Shown here: positions 1-5,060 of the stretch, piece by piece
Numbering within the stretch: the stretch's first letter is position 1
Layout: every line of letters begins with the position of its first letter
Assembly: GCA_934716995.1 (NCBI GenBank)
Contig: CAKUYO010000089.1
Span: 1-5,060, forward strand
Direction: 5' to 3'
DNA: 5,060 nucleotides
Origin: an uncultured Bacteroidales bacterium
GTDB taxonomy: Bacteria > Bacteroidota > Bacteroidia > Bacteroidales > Paludibacteraceae
Translations under genes and position numbers: made by a program
The notes under the pieces: generated by a model
Told to the model about the DNA's origin: nothing
The model's database searches: none
The model's input: the letters and a program-made list of their open reading frames with translations, nothing else

Positions 1-2601
1 CCATATTGGACACCTGTTCGATGTATAATTTCTCTCCAGTTGTAGCTCAAAATTAATGATACTCCGCGTAATACGGTAGGAATACTCGGTCTTATCTGCA
101 TCTATTCTTTCGGGAGTTGTATAGACAGGTGTTACATATGGCAACTTTATAAGTTCTACTGTGCTGATACCTTTTTTGTCTCGCTGTATAGTGCTAACAG
201 CAAAGCAGCAGTTATACTTCTGTAGATACACCGGTATTGACTCGTCAAAGTTCATCAAGTCAAATTCGTTAAGAATAAACTTCTCCTTGATAATGGCATA
301 GTCAGCAAGTATCGACTTTAGATAGCCATAGAACTCATCCATGTCAGCGAACGGCTCAAACGTATTCATTCTTATATGCTTGAACTCTACCCCATACGCA
401 TTGAGCATAGGACGAGAAGATGCATTTGATACATCCTCGAAAGTTGAGTCTAATGCGCGATAATTCACATAACCGAATATAGGATTGACCTCTGACTGCA
501 CTTGCTTTTCGCCATTCCAAACCTTTATCGTGCGTCCCGTGAGCACGTTGGGGTAAGCCAAGTCCGTGCGAAGTCCAGGATAAAAGCAGGAGGTGAATAC
601 GGTCTTCTCGTCATCAAGACGCTTGTCATCAATACTTAGCTGGCCATAGCCAGCACCATACAACTCCAATTCCTTAAGTTTCTCTTCTTCTGTTTTATCT
701 TTCTCAGTCTCCGCCATGAGGAAATAATTCTCACAACCGAAATTGCTGTTATACGTTTTTGTCGATGTCGGGTTTTCGCTTGAACCGGACAGTATCTTAT
801 TTGACCAATCAAGGCAGTCGCCATTTACAACCCTGTCTCTTAATTGGTTATAGTACATTGCTGTAATAGTTGTGCCGTCTTTTTCTACCCTTGGCAGTGC
901 TCCATTCAGGTAGAAGAGATTCTTGATGAAATCGAAGCACGAAATATCGGGCAGATTCTCCACTATGTCCATTTCTGCGGGTAGTCCGTCAAATTGGACA
1001 GTCGGTGTAATGCTGAGTATACGCAAATACGAGAATGTAGCAGTATTGGAATACTTAATTCCCGTAGCTGTCACGTTGTTGTCCGCATCTTTAGTTACCC
1101 ATCCCTCCGCAAGCGAACCGCTCCAAAAACACAGACCGAACTCGTCATCATCGGCAGCATCTATGGACAGCTTGCGCACTTCGTACTTTGCACCAAAGTC
1201 GAACTTATAGATGTACTCCGTGTCCGTTTCTTCTCGTGAAATGGAACGTAGTCCCATCCAGTCATCTGACTCGTCACTATAGGTATCGATGTCGGCTTCT
1301 TTGTCTTCATTACCCTGCTTGAAACGTAGGATATATATCCACCAATAATCTTTCAGCTCGGCCTTGCCTGCCTTGATGTCTTCCTTAGACACACGAACCT
1401 CTGCTTCACCACGAAGTACACCATCTATTCCACATCTGAAAAGCCCCGAACCTTTCAAATCTTTCTTTATGACAAAGCTCTCTTTTAGCTCACCAGTACA
1501 AGCATAAAGCTCCCAGTGTGTGTAATAATGCGCAGGATAACTACCTTCTCCATGTCCTCGACTTCCAATATGCTTGCTTGTCAACTCGTTTTCTTCGGTC
1601 GTTGTGCGGTTTATGCTATAGCCGACATTCTGGATATACTTGTTGCCATTAAAAAGCACGGCCATAAGATTTGAGTATTTCTTCCAACTGCTCAAATCTT
1701 TGTCCTTGGTTTTTACAATGTCATGATAACTATCCTGGGATCCTTGGTTGGTTGATGTGACTTTCCACTTAGTATAGTTTGCCACACATACCCTGCTACC
1801 TACGTTCACATAGTCGTCCCAAAGAGGTTTTCCTTCGAGGTTAGACACGGTGAACTTATTTTGCGTTCCACTGCTTACGCCAATGCCGGTTATTGGCAAT
1901 ACGCCATATGTGATATAGTCATCATATACGCACTTGCCGTAATAACGCTTATTGTTGAAATTAACCTTTGGTAGCAAACCCATACTGTCAGTCAACTCTC
2001 GCCCTAAGGCAAACTTCACGCCGTAATGATTATTAATGAGCTGTATCAAACGGTATATAGGGACAACTGGCTTTGGCGGTACTCCGTTTGTGTACGGTAT
2101 GCCAGCATCATAGTTGGGATAAAGTATGTTTTCTGTGTTCTTCTGATTGTGGGTAGGCAATCCGTAGATGAGGCTATCGTCTCCTGTTTTCCAAACGAAC
2201 GTGCCAATGGATGGCAACTCGTTCAACTTTATAGAATCGCTCTTCATCTTTTCAAATGCTTTCAGCACACGCCAAGTCATTACGCACGAAAATGAAGAAG
2301 CACCAATCTCCGACACATGAAGATTGGCATTGGGACACAAACAAACACCGTTGATGTAAAATTCTGCATCAACGGATATTCTTGCAAATGCTGAAGAATG
2401 GCGAAGGTCGTCAGCAATATCCAATACTCTGCGGTTGTTTGCAGTCATAGGCAGCTTGAACGTATATGAATAGGAACACGTCAGCTTGGATATGTCTGAG
2501 AATAGATTGCTGACCCACTTCAATGTAATACCTGAGGGTGTGGGTAGGTCGAGATTATACTTCTCTCCATCTTTGATTATGTAAAGCTCTTCTTTTATCA
2601 T
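1..2601 (-). CDS. Large tail-hub-like phage structural protein (3' end beyond window)
   Basis: The frame opens with ATG at 2601-2599, two bases after the preceding stop, and stays open for 867 complete codons to the left edge, where the last codon is Trp. The true C-terminus is outside the window. No signal peptide or membrane segment is seen. The N-terminus (about residues 1-130) holds SYSYTFKLPMTANNR (43-57), which I recall from conserved tail proteins of Bacteroidota phages. Two segments look like hub elements: IYRLIQLINNHYGVKF (182-197), and residues 548-600, with DFIKNLF, a hydrophobic stretch, EKDGT and DWSNK. The latter recalls the helix-strand pattern of gp27/gpD-type hub domains. Between them lies about 350 residues rich in aromatics, including a beta-like FDFGAKYEVRKLSI (467-480). 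Residues 630-647 are almost all Glu, Lys, Asp, Thr and Leu. No clear Shine-Dalgarno sequence precedes the start. Tail hub or baseplate role is inferred; a receptor-binding or other tail-tip protein is the main alternative. The open frame is certain, the function is not. Confidence 0.85.
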   Translation of the reverse strand, partial: MIKEELYIIKDGEKYNLDLPTPSGITLKWVSNLFSDISKLTCSYSYTFKLPMTANNRRVLDIADDLRHSSAFARISVDAEFYINGVCLCPNANLHVSEIGASSFSCVMTWRVLKAFEKMKSDSIKLNELPSIGTFVWKTGDDSLIYGLPTHNQKNTENILYPNYDAGIPYTNGVPPKPVVPIYRLIQLINNHYGVKFALGRELTDSMGLLPKVNFNNKRYYGKCVYDDYITYGVLPITGIGVSSGTQNKFTVSNLEGKPLWDDYVNVGSRVCVANYTKWKVTSTNQGSQDSYHDIVKTKDKDLSSWKKYSNLMAVLFNGNKYIQNVGYSINRTTTEENELTSKHIGSRGHGEGSYPAHYYTHWELYACTGELKESFVIKKDLKGSGLFRCGIDGVLRGEAEVRVSKEDIKAGKAELKDYWWIYILRFKQGNEDKEADIDTYSDESDDWMGLRSISREETDTEYIYKFDFGAKYEVRKLSIDAADDDEFGLCFWSGSLAEGWVTKDADNNVTATGIKYSNTATFSYLRILSITPTVQFDGLPAEMDIVENLPDISCFDFIKNLFYLNGALPRVEKDGTTITAMYYNQLRDRVVNGDCLDWSNKILSGSSENPTSTKTYNSNFGCENYFLMAETEKDKTEEEKLKELELYGAGYGQLSIDDKRLDDEKTVFTSCFYPGLRTDLAYPNVLTGRTIKVWNGEKQVQSEVNPIFGYVNYRALDSTFEDVSNASSRPMLNAYGVEFKHIRMNTFEPFADMDEFYGYLKSILADYAIIKEKFILNEFDLMNFDESIPVYLQKYNCCFAVSTIQRDKKGISTVELIKLPYVTPVYTTPERIDADKTEYSYRITRSIINFELQLERNYTSNRCPIW

Positions 2602-2603
2602 AA

Positions 2604-4025
2604 CTATAGTGTTTGGCTTGAGTTGTCTGTTTTTCCGATAGTTATTTCATAATCGGACAACATGGTCTTTGAATCCGTAGAGTAACTTCCGCTGCTTACG
2701 CTTATTGGGAGCCACAATTCCGTGCCGCCTTTGTTCTTGCCGAGATACAAATCAACGATTGGGGCACTGACGATTGTCTTGACATATTCCAGGATGTCCT
2801 TTGGAAGATTGACTGCACAGCACTTGATGGTCTCTTCGCTTGTTATCTCTGCAGCTCGCTCCATACCCCCAAAAAACATTCCTCCGAATTCTCGCTCAAC
2901 TTGAAGCGTGTCTGATGAAGGTTTGGTCTTTACCGTAGCCTTCCCTTCACGGAATAAGTAGAACTGCAGAAAGCCGAAACGGTCTATCCAGCGTATGTAT
3001 AAACCATCCTTGTCATTGCAAATTCGCATATTCACCGTTTCATTCACAATCTTCGCCATGTCCGGAAAGGCAAAGTTGAAATTTATATCGAATATTCCAC
3101 TTGTTACTTTCTCAAGGCAAATATTATATTGGGCAGTCCTTATCGCATTAGGGAAAGAGATAGCAGGGTTGAGGTCAAAAATACCGTCTGTTTTGGCGTT
3201 ACCAATCAACGATGTTTCGAGCTCTTTCGTATCATTGTTCCATCTGACAATTTCTTCGTTATAGGAAAACTCTGTGTTTGTCCGTATGGTGCCGTCAGCA
3301 TTTACATAGTCCCAACGTCCACCACTATTTGAAACCCATGAATCATAAGCTGTTGTGCTAAGACTGTCCTCTAAGGCATAAATTACACCGTGCTCTTTAT
3401 TGAGGACAATAAAGGGGTCTGTTAATACTCTCGAATAGGCAGGGAATGTCGGCAGTTTCCCGGTTACAACCTTGTCTATTCTGTATCGGAATATCTGGGC
3501 ATTAGCGTCCGCTTCGTTGCCGTCAAATTCGGCAGAGGTAAGTTCTCCGCTTTCGGCACGAAACATGGAAACGTAGAATGGGAAGTTCCTAAACCATACG
3601 ACATTACGGATATGGCTAAGGTCTTTACCGTTCCATTTGAACGCTCCGTACTTGCCAAATTGCTCGCCAATCTTCACGCTTCCCCAAACAGCGTTTAGCG
3701 TAAGGTCACTTGCAAGCATCTTTACATCACTGTCCGTCAGTGATATATAGACGGTGGCAGACCTTATTTTTTCAGGGCTACCAATAAGCAACTGCAGGGT
3801 TTTGGAGATATATACCGACGCTTTACCATGGAACAATGAGGCGTTTAGAGTGTAACTACCACTGTCTGATTGTAACGAAACAGCAAGAACGTTGTTTGCC
3901 GATTCATCATTAAGGTCTATTTCGATGTAGTTGGGATTAAACGCAAAACACCAAAGGTCTGGATATTTTACTGTACCAGACCTCTCTACTCCATTTACCG
4001 TATATGATATTCTTTCTGTTCGCAT
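2604..4025 (-). CDS. Putative tail-tip/baseplate structural protein, 473 aa
   Basis: ATG at 4025-4023, TAG at 2606-2604. It starts four bases after the neck-type gene and ends two bases before the large hub-like gene, so it sits in the same structural operon. The sequence alternates short polar and hydrophobic stretches throughout, as in all-beta virion proteins, with no signal peptide, membrane helix or catalytic motif that I recognise. The N-terminal part (about 20-115) looks like one or two beta-sandwich units, with YPDLWCFAFNPNYIEIDL at 21-38. Residues 280-294 and 309-323 form an imperfect internal repeat (GIFDLNPAISFP and GIFDINFNFAFP). YIRWIDRFGFLQFYLF (343-358) recalls a motif, RW.....G...Y.LF, that I associate with Bacteroidota phage tail proteins. 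The C-terminal 422-463 (PIVDLYLG, WLPISV, LSDYEITI) looks like a closing beta domain. No Shine-Dalgarno precedes the start; the upstream bases are A-rich. The assignment to tail tip or baseplate comes mainly from position and composition; adaptor, fibre or unassigned virion protein are alternatives. Confidence 0.85.
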   Translation of the reverse strand: MRTERISYTVNGVERSGTVKYPDLWCFAFNPNYIEIDLNDESANNVLAVSLQSDSGSYTLNASLFHGKASVYISKTLQLLIGSPEKIRSATVYISLTDSDVKMLASDLTLNAVWGSVKIGEQFGKYGAFKWNGKDLSHIRNVVWFRNFPFYVSMFRAESGELTSAEFDGNEADANAQIFRYRIDKVVTGKLPTFPAYSRVLTDPFIVLNKEHGVIYALEDSLSTTAYDSWVSNSGGRWDYVNADGTIRTNTEFSYNEEIVRWNNDTKELETSLIGNAKTDGIFDLNPAISFPNAIRTAQYNICLEKVTSGIFDINFNFAFPDMAKIVNETVNMRICNDKDGLYIRWIDRFGFLQFYLFREGKATVKTKPSSDTLQVEREFGGMFFGGMERAAEITSEETIKCCAVNLPKDILEYVKTIVSAPIVDLYLGKNKGGTELWLPISVSSGSYSTDSKTMLSDYEITIGKTDNSSQTL

Positions 4026-4029
4026 TGCT

Positions 4030-4521
4030 TTATGTATTTTCGTTGTCTTGATGTATCTTGTCTATTTCCATATCGAAGACGCCAGCGGACTCTGTTGCTA
4101 TCTTTTCAAGTTCATCCTTGAGGACCGTATCGAAGATATCGTTATAACCTTTATCACGATAGAGTCTTGTTCCATTCTTCATTATTGAGTAGGCGATAGC
4201 TCCACTTAGACGAGTCAGTCCCTGTTCGGGTGTGCCGTTCTTTGGTATGAGGTTTTGATACGAGATACCCTTGGCAATAATCCAGTCACGGATGATGTTC
4301 GTGAAGTTTCTCGGAACGTTACCCGGCCCTCGGCCTCTTTCCATTGTAAGGAAACTGCTTGCACCTTCAAGATAACCCCCATTGGCGTTTACATTTACCT
4401 CCAAAGAAGCAACAGACCTTCCGCTTGCTATACGTCCCTGCTGTGACATATGCTGTATAATACCCGTCTTGACAGCTTCAAGGTGCTGCCTGATGATGTC
4501 TTGAATACTCGCTGCTGCCAT
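4030..4521 (-). CDS. Putative HK97-gp10-like neck/tail-completion protein, 163 aa
   Basis: ATG at 4521-4519, TAA at 4032-4030. The start is supported by AAGGAG eight bases upstream. An N-terminal amphipathic helix (about 4-28) is followed by ASGRSVASLEV (32-42), a short beta region, ERGRGPGNVP (61-70), a helix IIRDWIIAKGI (76-86), and NGTRLYRDKGYNDIF (116-130), then a C-terminal helix. The order helix, G+S..SL strand, E.GRGPG loop, WI..KG helix is what I recall from HK97-gp10-type proteins of Bacteroidota phages, which sit at the head-tail joint and complete or anchor the tail; their usual size of about 110-170 aa fits. The GRGPG loop and the Tyr-Arg pair are the best-conserved parts by memory. 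It follows the 166-aa gene by three bases and precedes the 473-aa gene by four. A Mu gpG-like virion morphogenesis protein is an alternative. Coding status is firm; the family assignment is moderate. Confidence 0.87.
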   Translation of the reverse strand: MAAASIQDIIRQHLEAVKTGIIQHMSQQGRIASGRSVASLEVNVNANGGYLEGASSFLTMERGRGPGNVPRNFTNIIRDWIIAKGISYQNLIPKNGTPEQGLTRLSGAIAYSIMKNGTRLYRDKGYNDIFDTVLKDELEKIATESAGVFDMEIDKIHQDNENT

Positions 4522-4524
4522 AGG

Positions 4525-5025
4525 CTATTCTCCTTCACTCTCGTCCTCAGAACGATGTTCGTCAGTACAAATGATAACACCTTCCTCCTCGATGAGAGGT
4601 GGCGTGATAACGATGCCTGTCACATTTTGGTCGAAGTAGTCATACAGCACACGGTAAGACAGCCTACCCTCTATCTGCTCGAACAGACCACTCTCATTAA
4701 GGCTCTTAACAAAGCGGATGCACAAGCGCTTCATTTGTTCGATGATGTTGTCATTCTCCTCTCCCTCAAAGTCGAACTTTGTTGAGGCTACAAAAGCAAT
4801 CTGACTCTGCGGATAGTCGCGCACCTGCGAGTAGTCAAAGTCGAGGTCTCCCGATGGAGGAAGAACATAGATGATGGTAGGTCCATCGATGTGGTCTATC
4901 TCATCGTTGGCTTGTGACCAGTTCTTGAACATATAGGCGACACCTTCCAGGCTTTCAACGATGGAACGTATCTTCTGTTCAACGGTTCCGTATCTGGCTG
5001 TACCCTTTAATTCTGTATTTCCCAT
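4525..5025 (-). CDS. Putative tail-terminator/connector-type phage protein, 166 aa
   Basis: ATG at 5025-5023, TAG at 4527-4525. The start is supported by AGGAAG seven bases upstream. The predicted pattern is an N-terminal helix (about 14-38), a strand TIIYVLPPSG (50-59), a strand near IAFVAST (76-82), a long helix DNIIEQMKRLCIRFVKSL (92-109), and two strands, RLSYRVLYDYF (121-131) and VTGIVITPPL (135-144). This alpha-beta order, with a helix packed on a sheet and a D.N.TG-like turn before the last strand (DQNVTGIVI), fits small tail-terminator or head-tail connector proteins, which cap the tail tube or join it to the head. The size also fits. The protein ends in an acidic tail, EDESEGE, whose codons carry the ribosome binding site of the next gene. 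No motif gives a unique family, so the role rests on fold impression and on its position just before a gp10-like gene. It could also be an unassigned minor virion protein. Confidence 0.85.
   Translation of the reverse strand: MGNTELKGTARYGTVEQKIRSIVESLEGVAYMFKNWSQANDEIDHIDGPTIIYVLPPSGDLDFDYSQVRDYPQSQIAFVASTKFDFEGEENDNIIEQMKRLCIRFVKSLNESGLFEQIEGRLSYRVLYDYFDQNVTGIVITPPLIEEEGVIICTDEHRSEDESEGE
4530..4535 (-). promoter_or_regulatory. Shine-Dalgarno site for the 163-aa gene
   Basis: The minus strand reads AAGGAG, followed by eight bases and the ATG at 4521. It lies inside the last codons of the 166-aa gene (Glu-Gly-Glu, then TAG), so a ribosome finishing that gene would be positioned over the next start. 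This fixes the start choice and suggests translational coupling. Confidence 0.6.
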
Positions 5026-5026
5026 A

Positions 5027-5060
5027 TCAACGCTTCCTAACTTTGTTATTGTTCATATAC
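5027..5060 (-). CDS. Possible 3' end of an upstream structural-operon gene
   Basis: On the minus strand, the frame ending in TGA at 5029-5027 reads YMNNNKVRKR before the stop, one base before the ATG of the 166-aa gene. That spacing matches the other junctions in this operon (3, 4 and 2 bases), which is the main support. The two other minus-strand frames also contain stops here (TGA at 5055-5053, and TAG at 5039-5037), so the upstream gene could instead end slightly earlier. Only about eleven codons are visible, too few to say anything about function beyond a basic C-terminus. Confidence 0.4.
   Translation of the reverse strand, partial: YMNNNKVRKR
5033..5038 (-). promoter_or_regulatory. Shine-Dalgarno-like site for the 166-aa gene
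   Basis: The minus strand reads AGGAAG, followed by seven bases and the ATG at 5025. The AGGA core is a partial match to the consensus at good spacing and supports this ATG as the start. It would fall within the final codons of the upstream gene if that gene ends at 5027. Confidence 0.45.

Noticed and set aside
636..824. Minus-strand open frame of 62 codons in a different frame from the large gene.
   Set aside because: It overlaps the long frame completely, and its Arg-rich translation is an out-of-frame reading of the Glu/Lys-coding stretch.
923..1239. Two overlapping plus-strand open frames of 95 and 81 codons.
   Set aside because: Both lie wholly inside the large minus-strand gene, overlap each other, lack a ribosome binding site and have low-complexity serine-rich translations typical of antisense shadows.
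2026..2295. Plus-strand open frame of 89 codons opposite the start region of the large gene.
   Set aside because: It is antisense to a strongly supported frame that carries the SYTFKLP motif and hub-like segments. It has no recognisable domain and no leader signals.
2602..2640. Possible terminator or promoter at the junction before the large gene.
   Set aside because: The gap is two bases and I see no GC-rich hairpin with a T-run, nor a Bacteroidota-type -7/-33 promoter pair in the upstream coding sequence.
4450..4785. Plus-strand open frame of 111 codons spanning the junction of the two small genes.
   Set aside because: It opposes two consecutive real genes with good start sites. Its translation looks like a chance reading frame, and nothing else is encoded on that strand.
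1..5060. Diversity-generating retroelement signs (template or variable repeat) for the large tail gene.
   Set aside because: No reverse transcriptase and no near-duplicate repeat with adenine-specific differences is visible in the window. The 3' end of the large gene, where a variable repeat would usually lie, is outside it.

Overview
All 5,060 bases appear to be one strand of a tailed-phage or prophage structural operon, transcribed right to left (minus strand). Resemblance judged from memory, without database searches, points to a virus of Bacteroidales gut bacteria (Bacteroides, Prevotella, Parabacteroides or relatives). The signs are the neck-protein motif set (GRGPG, then WI..KGI, then NGTRLYR), the SYTFKLP.T.NN motif of the largest protein, and two start codons without any Shine-Dalgarno sequence, as is common in Bacteroidota. 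G+C content looks moderate. No integrase, portal, capsid, terminase, lysis gene, tRNA, insertion sequence or CRISPR array is visible, so prophage and free phage cannot be told apart here.

Layout in transcription order, from the right edge: a possible last few codons of an upstream gene (5060-5027); a 166-aa protein resembling tail-terminator or connector proteins (5025-4525); a 163-aa protein resembling HK97-gp10-type neck/tail-completion proteins (4521-4030); a 473-aa beta-rich structural protein, probably of the tail tip or baseplate (4025-2604); and a very large protein that starts at 2601 and stays open for 867 codons to the left edge, with features of Bacteroidota phage tail-hub-like proteins. 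The gaps between genes are 1, 3, 4 and 2 bases, so there is no room for internal promoters or terminators, and one polycistronic mRNA with coupled translation is likely.

The probable joint role is virion assembly. The two small proteins would finish the head-tail joint, and the two large ones would build the distal tail or host-recognition end. No tail-tube or tape-measure gene lies between the small neck-type genes and the large tip-type genes, which is the most notable point of gene order. There is no intergenic stretch longer than 34 bases. I found no convincing undescribed defence or regulatory system; the points of interest are within the structural proteins and in how the genes are arranged.
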